From Acidobacteriota bacterium (GTDB taxonomy: Bacteria > Acidobacteriota > Thermoanaerobaculia > Multivoradales > JAHEKO01): DNA of 41,820 nt. Below, one piece after another: positions 24,380 to 32,591 of the stretch (its first letter is position 1; each line of letters opens with the position of its first letter). Location of the stretch: positions 1 to 41,820 of the forward strand of contig JAPUJD010000137.1 in the NCBI GenBank assembly GCA_027296385.1. Reading direction: 5' to 3'. The notes under the pieces were generated by a model that made no database searches, was not told where the DNA came from, and was given only the letters and a program-made list of their open reading frames with translations. The position numbers and the translations under genes are program-made.

Positions 24380-25204
24380 TCAGCCTAGCGCCAGGTGCTT
24401 GACCACCAGACCCTCGACGATGCGTTTGGCGGTGATGCCGCGCAAGCGCAGCGATCGCCCTTCGAGGAGCTCCTCCGCCAATGCCAGGAGCGCCCGCCGA
24501 GGGACCGCCCCGGGCTCGTCGATCGCCCGGCGGACGGCGGCGGCTGCCACTGTCCAGGGTTCGCCGGCTCGCGGGTCTCGCCAGTCACTCGCTTCGTGCA
24601 GCGCCGTAGCTGCCGCCAGGAGGTCGATCGAAGAGCCGGACTCGCGGTGGGCGGCGATCGCTACAGCGAATCCGGCGGCGATCTCGTCCACCGCCTCCCC
24701 TTCGGGCCGCGGCGCCGCGCCGAGGTAGATCGCCAAAGACCGGCTGCGCAAGGTGGGCAAGAGATCGAACTGCGACGGCGCGAGGAGGAAGAAGTGGCGC
24801 GGCGCCGTCAGGTGTGGCTCTTCCAGGCTCTTGAGCAGGGCGTTGGCCGCTTCGCCGCTGAGGCTATCGGCCGCGGCAACGACGAAGACCTGCCCGCGAG
24901 CCTCGAACGGCGCCATCTGGGCTCCGCGAAGCAGTGTCTTGACGGCCTCGACCGAGGTCACGGTCTTGAGGTCCCGCTGCAGCACCTGAAAGTCGGGGTG
25001 AAAGAGGGCGCTCGAGTCCGGCCAGTGTAGGCGCCGGCAGTGCTTGCACTCGGCAGCTGGGTCCTCGCCCGGGCGCTCGCACAACAAGCGACGCGCGAGA
25101 TCGACGACGGCCTCACCGCGAGCGTCCGCCTCCCGGCCGTGCACGATGACAGAGGGGTAGAGCCGGCCACGGTCGGCCATCGAGCGCGCCGCGGCGAGAT
25201 TCAC
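24380..25204 (-). CDS. holB: DNA polymerase III delta-prime subunit (HolB-like)
   Basis: Clamp-loader subunit that helps open and place the sliding clamp. 274 residues from a GTG that overlaps the tmk stop (GTGA). The frame stays open far upstream inside tmk, but that part is not HolB. The AAA+ region is degenerate: where a P-loop would be there is VHGREADARGE (21-31). The zinc module keeps C42, C53 and C56 but has L59/H60 in place of the fourth Cys. Typical delta-prime segments follow: HPDFQVLQRD, EAVKTLL, GQVFVVAAADSLSGEAANALLKSLEEP and LRSRSLAIYL. Lack of ATP binding is normal for delta-prime. The pair tmk-holB is a common arrangement. Confidence 0.9.
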   Translation of the reverse strand: MNLAAARSMADRGRLYPSVIVHGREADARGEAVVDLARRLLCERPGEDPAAECKHCRRLHWPDSSALFHPDFQVLQRDLKTVTSVEAVKTLLRGAQMAPFEARGQVFVVAAADSLSGEAANALLKSLEEPHLTAPRHFFLLAPSQFDLLPTLRSRSLAIYLGAAPRPEGEAVDEIAAGFAVAIAAHRESGSSIDLLAAATALHEASDWRDPRAGEPWTVAAAAVRRAIDEPGAVPRRALLALAEELLEGRSLRLRGITAKRIVEGLVVKHLALG

Positions 25205-25848
25205 GCGACCGCTTCCACGAGCTCCGCCAGCACCTCTTCCAGCTGGCGGGCAGTCTCCTCGACCGAGCCCGCCGAATCGATCACCCGAAAGCGCTCCGGC
25301 TCCGCCGCGGCAAGATCCAGATAGCCAGCGCGCACCCGCTCGTAGAACTCGAGCTCTTCGGTATCGAGGCGATTGACCCCGCCCTGCCTGGACCGCCGGC
25401 CGTCGCAATGGCTGCGAGCCCGGGCCAGCTCGGCCGGTAGATCGAACAGCAGAGTGCGATCGGGTCGCCGAGCGCCCGTCGCCCACAGATCGAGCTCCCT
25501 CAACCGCTCCAGGGATTCCCCGCGGCCGCTGCCCTGGTAGGCGAGCGTCGAATCGGTGAAACGGTCGCACAGGACCCACTGGCCGGCCGCCAGTGCCGGG
25601 TCGATTACTTCCAGCAGGTGCTGGCGGCGTGCGGCAAACACCATCAGGGCCTCGACACCGCCGTCCGGACGTGTCCACGCCCCTTCGAGAAAAACCTGCC
25701 GCACGGCCTGGCCGAGATGCGTGCCACCCGGCTCGCGCGAACAGACCACACCAAAGTGGCGCTGCCTCAACCACCCCTCGGCGTGGCGCAGATGAGTGCT
25801 CTTGCCGCTACCATCAAGGCCCTCGAAGGTAATGAGTCTCCCCGTCAT
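25201..25848 (-). CDS. tmk: Tmk, thymidylate kinase
   Basis: Phosphorylates dTMP to dTDP with ATP. 215 residues, the usual length. P-loop GLDGSGKST at 10-18, REPGGTHLG (dTMP-binding DR/EPGGT motif) at about 39-47, DRFTDSTLAYQGSGRG at about 96-111. ATG at 25848; TACCAT lies 9 nt upstream and AGGCGG lies in between, so either a ribosome site or a nearly leaderless promoter could be used. Divergent from the pnt operon and translationally coupled to holB. Confidence 0.97.
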   Translation of the reverse strand: MTGRLITFEGLDGSGKSTHLRHAEGWLRQRHFGVVCSREPGGTHLGQAVRQVFLEGAWTRPDGGVEALMVFAARRQHLLEVIDPALAAGQWVLCDRFTDSTLAYQGSGRGESLERLRELDLWATGARRPDRTLLFDLPAELARARSHCDGRRSRQGGVNRLDTEELEFYERVRAGYLDLAAAEPERFRVIDSAGSVEETARQLEEVLAELVEAVA

Positions 25849-25857
25849 CGTCCGCCT

Positions 25858-25863
25858 ATGGTA
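25858..25863 (-). promoter_or_regulatory. possible -10 element TACCAT before tmk
   Basis: TACCAT on the minus strand ends 9 nt before the tmk ATG, fitting the TANNNT pattern. The spacer contains AGGCGG, which could instead be a ribosome site. No -35 is clear. Confidence 0.3.
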
Positions 25864-25941
25864 GCGCCCCGAAGGTTACGTTAGGATTCATGCCTCGGGC
25901 ACTCCCCCGTTCCGCCTCCTTCACTCCGCGACCAACAGACC

Positions 25942-27108
25942 ATGACTCGACTCTTCGTACCCAGGGAGCGGCGCGCTCACGAGCGGCGGGTAGCAGCCAC
26001 GCCAGAGACCGTCGCCAAACTGACCGCGGCCGGATTCGCCGTCTCCGTCGAGCGCGGAGCCGGTTCCGCCTCTTACCTGCCCGACCGGGAGTACGTCGAA
26101 GCCGGGGCCGAGATCGTGGCCGGCGACAGAGACGATTGGAATCGCGCCGAGATCGTCTTGAAGGTTGCCGCACCGACCGTGCGCGAGGACGGCACCGACG
26201 AGATCGACCTGCTGGCCAGCGGTGCAGTTCTCATCGGTCTGCTGGCGCCCTACGCCGATCTCGAGCGGGTCCACGAGCTCGCCGAGCGCGGCGTCACCAG
26301 CATCGCGATGGAGCTCATCCCCAGGATCACGCGGGCGCAGAGCATGGACGCTCTCTCCTCGCAGGCCAACGTCGGCGGCTACAAGGCGGTCATCCTGGCC
26401 GCCTGTCACCTAGGACGCTACTTCCCGATGCTCATGACCGCGGCCGGCACGATCCGGCCGGCGCGGGTCGTCATCTTGGGCGGCGGAGTCGCCGGCCTGC
26501 AGGCGCTGGCGACCGCCAAGCGTCTCGGCGCCGTGGTCGAGGTCTCCGACATCCGGCCGGAAGTCGCGGAGCAGGTCGAGTCGCTCGGCGGTCGCTTCAT
26601 CGACTTGCCGGAGATGGAGAGCGGCGAGGGCGAGGGGGGTTACGCCAAGGCCGTCGGGGAGAACTTCCTGAGGCGGCAACGGACGATCTTGACCGAGCAC
26701 CTGGCCTCGGCGAGCGTCGTCATCACCACGGCCCAGGTGCCCGGCAAGAAGGCTCCGATCCTGCTGACGCGCGAGATGGTGGCCGCGATGAAGCCCGGCT
26801 CCGTCATCATCGACCTGGCAGCCGAGCAGGGTGGCAACTGCGAGCTCACCCAGGCCGGCGAAGAGGTCGAAGTGAACGGCGTCAGGGTCATCGGCCCGAT
26901 CAATCTCCCGGCCACCGTGCCGCTCGACGCCAGCAGGGTCTATGCCCGCAACGTCCTGAGCCTCGTCGAACACTTGAGCCCGGAAGGGAGCCTGACGATC
27001 GATCGAGAAGATGAGATTACGAGCGGCGCGTTGTTGACCACCGATGGAAAGATCTTCAACGCTCGCGTCGCCCAAGCCCTTCGGGCCGAGCAAGAGGGAG
27101 GCTCCTAG
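25942..27108 (+). CDS. pntAA: NAD(P) transhydrogenase subunit alpha part 1 (dI domain)
   Basis: NAD(H)-binding, cytoplasmic dI component of proton-translocating transhydrogenase, which uses the proton gradient to make NADPH from NADH. 388 residues. The conserved loop RAQSMDALSSQANVGGYKAV is at 131-150 and the Rossmann glycines in VVILGGGVAGLQ at 176-187; VITTAQVPGKKAP is also typical. The membrane part is a separate gene, as in Rhodospirillum rubrum. ATG at 25942 gives the correct N-terminus although no ribosome site is seen. First gene of pntAA-pntAB-pntB, two bases before pntAB. Confidence 0.97.
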   Translation: MTRLFVPRERRAHERRVAATPETVAKLTAAGFAVSVERGAGSASYLPDREYVEAGAEIVAGDRDDWNRAEIVLKVAAPTVREDGTDEIDLLASGAVLIGLLAPYADLERVHELAERGVTSIAMELIPRITRAQSMDALSSQANVGGYKAVILAACHLGRYFPMLMTAAGTIRPARVVILGGGVAGLQALATAKRLGAVVEVSDIRPEVAEQVESLGGRFIDLPEMESGEGEGGYAKAVGENFLRRQRTILTEHLASASVVITTAQVPGKKAPILLTREMVAAMKPGSVIIDLAAEQGGNCELTQAGEEVEVNGVRVIGPINLPATVPLDASRVYARNVLSLVEHLSPEGSLTIDREDEITSGALLTTDGKIFNARVAQALRAEQEGGS

Positions 27109-27110
27109 TC

Positions 27111-27404
27111 ATGATGGGTGCCGTGCTCGTCGGGATGTATGTCTTCGTACTGGCCGTCTTCGTCGGCTTCGAGATCATTGCCAAGATCCCCCCGACCCTG
27201 CACACGCCGCTGATGTCCGGCGCCAATGCGGTCTCCGGCATCACGCTGGTCGGAGCCCTCATCGCGGCCCAGAGCGCCGATCCGCGCGTCAGTAGCATTC
27301 TCGGTGCGACGGCCATCGCCTTGGCCACCATCAACGTCGTCGGCGGCTTCCTCGTCACCGACCGCATGCTCGGCATGTTCCGCCGGCGCAAGGACAAGCG
27401 ATGA
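27111..27404 (+). CDS. pntAB: NAD(P) transhydrogenase subunit alpha part 2 (membrane)
   Basis: Membrane-embedded part of the dII domain. 97 residues with three predicted transmembrane helices (about 4-24, 36-54, 62-84) and the family segment IPPTLHTPLMSGANAVSGI between the first two. Preceded by GGGAGG at the end of pntAA. An ATG at 27114 is an equally possible start. Overlaps pntB by four bases (ATGA). Confidence 0.96.
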   Translation: MMGAVLVGMYVFVLAVFVGFEIIAKIPPTLHTPLMSGANAVSGITLVGALIAAQSADPRVSSILGATAIALATINVVGGFLVTDRMLGMFRRRKDKR

Positions 27405-28831
27405 GCGCCTGGATCGAGCACGCGGTCCCAGTGCTCTATCTCCTGTCGGCGGTTCTCTTCATCATCGGCCTCAAGGGTCTGACCAAGGTGCGCTCGGCGC
27501 GACGCGGCAACATGATCGCCGCGATCGCCATGTTGATCGCCGTGATCGCCACGCTGCTCGACTTGGGTCTCATCGACTATCGTTGGATCCTGGCCGGCAT
27601 GATCGTCGGCGGCGGCATCGGCACCGTGGCGGCGCTCAAGGTCGAGATGACGGCGATGCCCGAGATGGTGGCTCTTTTCAACGGCTCCGGCGGTGGCGCC
27701 TCCGCCCTCGTCGCCAGCGCCATCATCTGGCTCGAGATCATCGAGCCGGCCCATAGCGGGAGCGCGGCGTCAGTTCTCGGCGGATCGAACGCCCTGACTG
27801 CGTTCCTCTCGATCCTGATCGGCTCGGTGACGCTGTCGGGTAGCGTCGTGGCCTTCTTGAAGCTCTCCGGCCGGCTACGCGGCCGGCCGGGCTGGCTGAA
27901 GGCGCGCAACATGATCAATTCGGTCGTCATGATTGCGGCCATCGCCATCGGGCTCTACCAGACCTACGGCGCCGGCGATCCGGCGGCGATCGTGACCTGG
28001 ACCCTGGCGCTCACCGGCGTCGGTCTCTTCCTCGGCATCATCCTGGTGCTGCCCATCGGCGGCGCCGACATGCCGGTCGTCATCTCGCTACTCAACTCGC
28101 TCTCCGGCGTCGCGGCCGCGGCCACCGGCTTCGTGCTCGACAACAACGTGCTGATCATCGCCGGCGCGCTCGTGGGAGCCTCGGGCCTCATCCTCACCCA
28201 GATCATGTGCAAGGCGATGAACCGCACCCTCGGGCACGTGCTCTTCGCCGACTTCGGCGACGACGCGCCCTCCGTCGGCGACACCGAGTACTCCAACGTG
28301 CGCTCCTTCAGTGCCGAGGAGGCAGCGATGGTGCTCGAAGACGCAGCTTCCGTCATCATCGTCCCGGGCTACGGGCTGGCCGTGGCCCAGGCCCAGCATA
28401 TGGTGCGCGAGATGGCGGATCTGCTGGCGGCGCGCGGCGCCAAGATCGCCTACGGCGTGCATCCGGTCGCCGGCCGCATGCCGGGCCACATGAACGTGCT
28501 CCTGGCCGAAGCCGACGTGCCCTACGAGCAGTTGCAGGAGATGGACCGCATCAATCCGGAGTTCAAGACGACGGACGTGGTGCTCGTCGTCGGCGCCAAC
28601 GATGTGGTCAACCCGGCGGCCGAGACCCAGCCGTCGTCCCCGATCTACGGCATGCCGATTCTCAGGGTGGCCGAGGCGCGGACGGTCATCATGCTGAAGC
28701 GCAGCTTGTCGCCTGGCTACGCTGGGGTCAAGAACGAGCTTTTCGAGCACGACAACACAATGATGCTCTTCGGCGACGCCAAGCAGTCGCTGCAGGACTT
28801 GGTCAAGGAGCTCAGGGAGCTCACCGCCTAG
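27401..28831 (+). CDS. pntB: NAD(P) transhydrogenase subunit beta
   Basis: Contains the rest of the proton-translocating membrane domain (about nine helices, residues 1-270) and the NADP(H)-binding dIII domain (about 290-476). dIII is marked by VPGYGLAVAQAQ, YGVHPVAGRMPGHMNVLLAEA, VVGANDVVNPAAE and VIMLKRSLSPGYAGV, all intact. 476 residues, full length. Coupled to pntAB. Together with PntAA and PntAB it completes a functional enzyme. Confidence 0.97.
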   Translation: MSAWIEHAVPVLYLLSAVLFIIGLKGLTKVRSARRGNMIAAIAMLIAVIATLLDLGLIDYRWILAGMIVGGGIGTVAALKVEMTAMPEMVALFNGSGGGASALVASAIIWLEIIEPAHSGSAASVLGGSNALTAFLSILIGSVTLSGSVVAFLKLSGRLRGRPGWLKARNMINSVVMIAAIAIGLYQTYGAGDPAAIVTWTLALTGVGLFLGIILVLPIGGADMPVVISLLNSLSGVAAAATGFVLDNNVLIIAGALVGASGLILTQIMCKAMNRTLGHVLFADFGDDAPSVGDTEYSNVRSFSAEEAAMVLEDAASVIIVPGYGLAVAQAQHMVREMADLLAARGAKIAYGVHPVAGRMPGHMNVLLAEADVPYEQLQEMDRINPEFKTTDVVLVVGANDVVNPAAETQPSSPIYGMPILRVAEARTVIMLKRSLSPGYAGVKNELFEHDNTMMLFGDAKQSLQDLVKELRELTA

Positions 28832-28856
28832 CAGCCCGTGCGGCAAGGAGACTCGC

Positions 28857-29429
28857 ATGAACCCTCGGATTCTGATCGCTCTGACGCTGCTCGTCGTGGC
28901 CGCCTGCCAAGCCCCGACCAAGCAAGCGAGCGTCGGCTTGACGACCCGGGTCGAGAGCCCGGCGCTCGAGCTCGCCATCGCCGATCTGCCAGCCCCCTTC
29001 GTGCTGGCCGAGAATGCAGGCACCACCCTGCGTTTCGAGACGACCCACGCGACGGGCGGCGCGCTCGTCATCACCGTCGCCGAACCCGAGTACGGGCTCA
29101 ACCTGCAGGCCTTCGTCAAGAACCGTGGAGACGCCTTCCGGGCTCGACCCGGCGGCGAGTACAACGGCTCGCGAGAGCTCGGTACTCCCTATGGGCCGGC
29201 CTACTACTCGCGCGGCTCCTACGACACCGATCGGGGGCGCGAAGAGCAGACCTGGATCTTCGCCCTGCACCCGGCTGGCGACTCCCGGCTGCTGACTCTG
29301 ACCTACACCTACCCGTCAGGCGAGGGCCAGACCCGAGTCAACGAACTCCTGTCGGTCCTGGGCGAGATAGAGTCCATGGCCGGCACGCCGCCGGCCACTG
29401 CCGAGGCTTCGGCGGACCCTGAGACATGA
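28857..29429 (+). CDS. hypothetical lipoprotein downstream of pntB
   Basis: 190-residue predicted lipoprotein. Signal peptide 1-16 ends in VVAAC (Cys17, good lipobox); AAGGAG precedes the ATG. The mature part is a single alpha/beta domain of about 165 residues with a FETTHATGGALVITVAEPEY strand region and TWIFALHPAGDSRLLTLTYTY near the end. Its shape recalls small PsbP/DUF1795-type lipoproteins, but I cannot assign a family. It lies 25 bp after pntB on the same strand and may be cotranscribed. A hairpin follows at 29432. Confidence 0.8.
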   Translation: MNPRILIALTLLVVAACQAPTKQASVGLTTRVESPALELAIADLPAPFVLAENAGTTLRFETTHATGGALVITVAEPEYGLNLQAFVKNRGDAFRARPGGEYNGSRELGTPYGPAYYSRGSYDTDRGREEQTWIFALHPAGDSRLLTLTYTYPSGEGQTRVNELLSVLGEIESMAGTPPATAEASADPET

Positions 29430-29431
29430 AA

Positions 29432-29456
29432 CTGGCCCTGGGCCGTTAGGGGCCAG
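29432..29456. terminator. bidirectional hairpin between convergent genes
   Basis: CTGGCCC / GGGCCAG, a perfect 7 bp stem around an 11-base loop, starting 3 nt after the lipoprotein stop and ending 23 nt from the converging ABC gene stop. No U tract; terminator-like by position. Confidence 0.45.
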
Positions 29457-29479
29457 CCGGCCTGGACAGAGCCAGGACG

Positions 29480-31321
29480 CTACCCAAGCGACCTGGTGTC
29501 CCGATACTGGAGCTGGTGCAACCGGGCGTAGATACCATCGGCGGCCAGGAGCTCGCGATGGGTACCCTGCTCGCGCAGCTCACCCTTGTGCATCACCAGG
29601 ATGCGGTCGGCGTGCTGGATGGTCGATAGGCGGTGCGCGATCACCAGATTCGTGCGCCCGGCGAGGAGGCGTCCGAGCGCGCGCTGGATCAGCTGCTCGG
29701 TCTCGGTGTCGATCGACGACGTCGCCTCGTCGAGAATGAGGATGCGGGGATCGAAGGCCAGGGCGCGAGCGAAGGCGATGAGCTGCTTCTGCCCGACCGA
29801 CAGGCCGCTGCCCCGCTCCTGCACCGCGGCGCCGTAGCCGCCTTCCAGACGCGCGATGAACTCGTGGGCGTGGACCTCGCGAGCCGCCTCCTCGACGGCC
29901 GCGTCTCCGAGGCCCTCCTCGCCGAGCCGGATGTTGTCGGCGATCGTGCCCGAGAAGAGAAAAACGTCCTGCAGGACGAGTCCGATGGCCCGGCGCAGGT
30001 CACCGAGGTGCCAGTGGCGCACATCGCGGCCGTCGATGCGCACGACTCCCGAGTCGACGTCGTAGAAGCGCAGCAGCAGGTTCGCCAGAGTGCTCTTGCC
30101 CGCGCCGGTGTGGCCGACGATGGCCACCGTCTCTCCCGGCTCGAGCCGAAACGAGACGCCGCGCAGGACTGGCTCGCCCTCCTCGTAGGAAAACCAAACG
30201 TCGTCGAGCTCGACCGCACCGCGGATGGATTCCGGGCGCCAGGGATCCTCGACATCGGCGATCGTCGGCTCGGTGTCGAGCAGGCCGAAGACCCGCTCCG
30301 AGCTCGCTATCGCACTCTGCAGGATGTTGTATTTCTCCGACAGGTCGGCCAGCGGCTGGTAGAAACGCTGGGCGTACTGCAGGAATGCCACCAGAACGCC
30401 CAGCGAGAGGGCGCCACCCATCACCTTGCCGCCGCCGTAGAAGAGGATGAGACCGATGCCGAGCGCCGTGATCAGCTCGACCATCGGGTAGTAGACCGCG
30501 TAATAGAAGATCGCCTGCAGGTTGGCGACGCGATGCTCGTCGTTGATGTGGCCGAAGTCCGACGCCGTGGCGCGCTCGCGACCGAAGAGCTGCACCACGC
30601 TCATGCCCGTCAGGTGTTCCTGCAAGAACGAGTTGATGCGCGCCAGCTTGAGACGAACCCGGCGATAGGTCTGGCGCGCTCGCACCTTGAACCAGATCGA
30701 CAGGCCGAGCAGCAGCGGCAGGATGGCGAAGGTGGCCAGCGCTAGACGCCAGTCGAGCCAGAAGAGCGCCAGCACGATCCCGCCCAGGAGTACTACGTCG
30801 CCGAAAATCGAGACCAGCCCGGCGGTGAAGAGCTCGTTCAGCGCGTCGACGTCGTTCGTCACGCGGGTGACCAGCCGACCGATGGGATGGCGATCGAAGT
30901 AGGCGATCGACAGCCTCTGCAGATGCGCGAAGATCTCTTCGCGCAGGTCGGCCATGATGCGCTGCCCCATCATCTGCATCACCAGGCCCTGGAAATAGAG
31001 GACCAACGAGGTGAGCACCAGGGTCAGCAGGTAGACGCCGGCGACGAGCGCCAGTCCAGCCGCCGGATCGATGGCGCGAACGGCCAGCCAGTGCTCGGCC
31101 AGCCAGCGGCTGACCGGAGCCTCGACCTCGCCGGGACGAATGAAGAGATCCAGCGCCACAGCCGTCGCCAGCGGGCCCACGAGCTGGAGCAAGGAGGAGA
31201 GGATGACTAGGGCCACTGCGCCGACGACGCTCGCCCGGTAGGGGCGGGTATAGCCCAGAAGCCGGACCATCATGGCTCCGTCGTAGACCCCTGCCTGCTG
31301 CTCTTTGTCGTCGATGCTCAC
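29480..31321 (-). CDS. ABC exporter half-transporter, MdlB-like
   Basis: 613-residue exporter half: membrane domain about 20-345 with six helices, nucleotide-binding domain about 365-605. Walker A GHTGAGKST at 403-411, Walker B LILDE at 528-532 with the catalytic Glu present. The signature is LSVGQ (507-511) rather than LSGGQ, the pattern of E. coli MdlB. It starts with GTG; the nine bases before it contain no ribosome site and follow TATCCT directly. Divergent from pilT and convergent with the transhydrogenase operon. Substrate unknown; see the MdlA-like half at 19314. Confidence 0.93.
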   Translation of the reverse strand: MSIDDKEQQAGVYDGAMMVRLLGYTRPYRASVVGAVALVILSSLLQLVGPLATAVALDLFIRPGEVEAPVSRWLAEHWLAVRAIDPAAGLALVAGVYLLTLVLTSLVLYFQGLVMQMMGQRIMADLREEIFAHLQRLSIAYFDRHPIGRLVTRVTNDVDALNELFTAGLVSIFGDVVLLGGIVLALFWLDWRLALATFAILPLLLGLSIWFKVRARQTYRRVRLKLARINSFLQEHLTGMSVVQLFGRERATASDFGHINDEHRVANLQAIFYYAVYYPMVELITALGIGLILFYGGGKVMGGALSLGVLVAFLQYAQRFYQPLADLSEKYNILQSAIASSERVFGLLDTEPTIADVEDPWRPESIRGAVELDDVWFSYEEGEPVLRGVSFRLEPGETVAIVGHTGAGKSTLANLLLRFYDVDSGVVRIDGRDVRHWHLGDLRRAIGLVLQDVFLFSGTIADNIRLGEEGLGDAAVEEAAREVHAHEFIARLEGGYGAAVQERGSGLSVGQKQLIAFARALAFDPRILILDEATSSIDTETEQLIQRALGRLLAGRTNLVIAHRLSTIQHADRILVMHKGELREQGTHRELLAADGIYARLHQLQYRDTRSLG

Positions 31322-31330
31322 CGGTCACCG

Positions 31331-31339
31331 AGGATAGCA
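31331..31339 (-). promoter_or_regulatory. extended -10-like element TGCTATCCT before the MdlB-like gene
   Basis: On the minus strand, TGCTATCCT ends 9 nt before the GTG start. Identical nine bases precede two other genes. No ribosome site lies between, which fits a nearly leaderless transcript. Confidence 0.45.
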
Positions 31340-31398
31340 ATCCGTCAGCATCCAATACCGCGGCGCGGGCTTTCCGGCCAGCACTGTGACATTGCCGG

Positions 31399-31427
31399 TT
31401 GTCGGTGGTCTACAATGGTGTTATAAG
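31399..31427 (+). promoter_or_regulatory. candidate sigma-70-type promoter for pilT
   Basis: TTGTCG, a 17-base spacer, then TATAAG; about 45 nt before the pilT ATG. A second candidate -10, TACAAT, lies inside the spacer at 31411-31416. This stretch is clearly AT-richer than the surrounding sequence. Confidence 0.5.
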
Positions 31428-31471
31428 CTTCGAAAAAGCCTGTAACGAAAGGCACTTAGAAGGCTCCGTAC

Positions 31472-32587
31472 ATGTCGCTGACGCTCAACGAAATGCTCAA
31501 GGAAACGGTCGACCGGGGAGCCTCCGACCTGCACATCACGACGAATTCGCCGCCGCAGATCCGCGTGGACGGGGTTCTCAGCCCTCTGAACTCACCCCCG
31601 CTCACTCCGACCCAGACCAAGCAGCTCACCTACTCGATCCTGACCGACAAGCAGAAGCAGCGGCTCGAGGAGAACCTCGAGATCGATTTCTCGTTCGGCA
31701 TCAAGGGCCTCGCACGGTTCCGCGCCAATGTCTTCAACCAGCGCGGCGCCCTGGCCGCCGCCTTCCGCCAGATCCCTTTCGAGATCCGGACGTTCCGCGA
31801 GCTCGGTGTGCCCACGGTGGTGGAGAAGCTGGCTGAGAAGCCGCGCGGACTGGTGCTCGTCACCGGACCGACCGGCTCGGGCAAGTCGACCACGCTCGCC
31901 GCTATGCTCGACAAGGTGAACCGCGAGCGTAACGAGCATATCGTGACGATCGAGGATCCGATCGAGTACCTGCACTCGCACAAGAGCTGCATCGTCAACC
32001 AGCGTGAGCTCGAAGCGGACACGCTTTCCCTCAAGAACGCCCTCAAGTCGGTGCTACGCCAGGACCCCGACGTCGTGCTCATCGGTGAGATGCGCGACTA
32101 CGAGACCGTCGAGGCCGCGCTGAGGGTGGCCGAGACCGGCCATCTGACCTTTGCCACGCTGCATACGAACTCGGCGGTGCAGACGATCAATCGCATCATC
32201 GACGTCTTCCCGCCGCACGCTCAAGGGCAGATTCGGGTGCAACTGTCCTTCGTGCTCGAGGGCGTTCTGTGTCAGGCCCTCCTGCCCCGAGCCAGCGGCA
32301 AGGGGCGCACGCTTGCGATGGAGATCCTCGTGCCCAACACGGCGATCCGAAACCTGATCCGCGAGGACAAGGTGCACCAGATCTACGGCATGATGCAGTC
32401 CGGTCAGACAAAGTACGGAATGCAGACTTTCAATCAGTCTCTGGCCGCCCTCTACTTCCGGCGCCAGATCAATCTGCAGACGGCTCTGTCTCGATCCTCG
32501 AGGCCGGACGAACTGCAAGAGATGATTTCGCGCGGGGCAGGATCGTTGAACCCGGCGCTTCGCGCTACCCCAGCTGTGAGGACGTAG
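31472..32587 (+). CDS. pilT: PilT, type IV pilus retraction ATPase
   Basis: Hexameric cytoplasmic motor that powers pilus retraction and twitching. 371 residues. Walker A GPTGSGKST at 132-140, Asp box TIEDPIEY at 159-166, Walker B LIGEMRD at 203-209, His box HLTFATLHTN at 224-233, and AIRNLIRE at 291-298, the retraction-ATPase hallmark. The absence of a PilB-type N-terminal domain or zinc motif excludes the extension ATPase. GAAGG precedes the ATG. First of pilT-pilC-pilS-pilR. Confidence 0.97.
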   Translation: MSLTLNEMLKETVDRGASDLHITTNSPPQIRVDGVLSPLNSPPLTPTQTKQLTYSILTDKQKQRLEENLEIDFSFGIKGLARFRANVFNQRGALAAAFRQIPFEIRTFRELGVPTVVEKLAEKPRGLVLVTGPTGSGKSTTLAAMLDKVNRERNEHIVTIEDPIEYLHSHKSCIVNQRELEADTLSLKNALKSVLRQDPDVVLIGEMRDYETVEAALRVAETGHLTFATLHTNSAVQTINRIIDVFPPHAQGQIRVQLSFVLEGVLCQALLPRASGKGRTLAMEILVPNTAIRNLIREDKVHQIYGMMQSGQTKYGMQTFNQSLAALYFRRQINLQTALSRSSRPDELQEMISRGAGSLNPALRATPAVRT

Positions 32588-32591
32588 AGCA

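Noticed and set aside
25205..25774. Upstream extension of the holB reading frame to give a 464-residue protein
   Set aside because: The extra part lies wholly inside tmk in another frame and has no domain; the GTG overlapping the tmk stop is a normal coupled start.
31370..31400. Sigma-54 promoter upstream of pilT
   Set aside because: GG and GC dinucleotides occur, but not with the required 10-base spacing of the -24/-12 consensus.
31472..32587. PilT as the extension ATPase PilB
   Set aside because: No PilB N-terminal domain or tetracysteine motif is present, and the AIRNLIRE retraction motif is.
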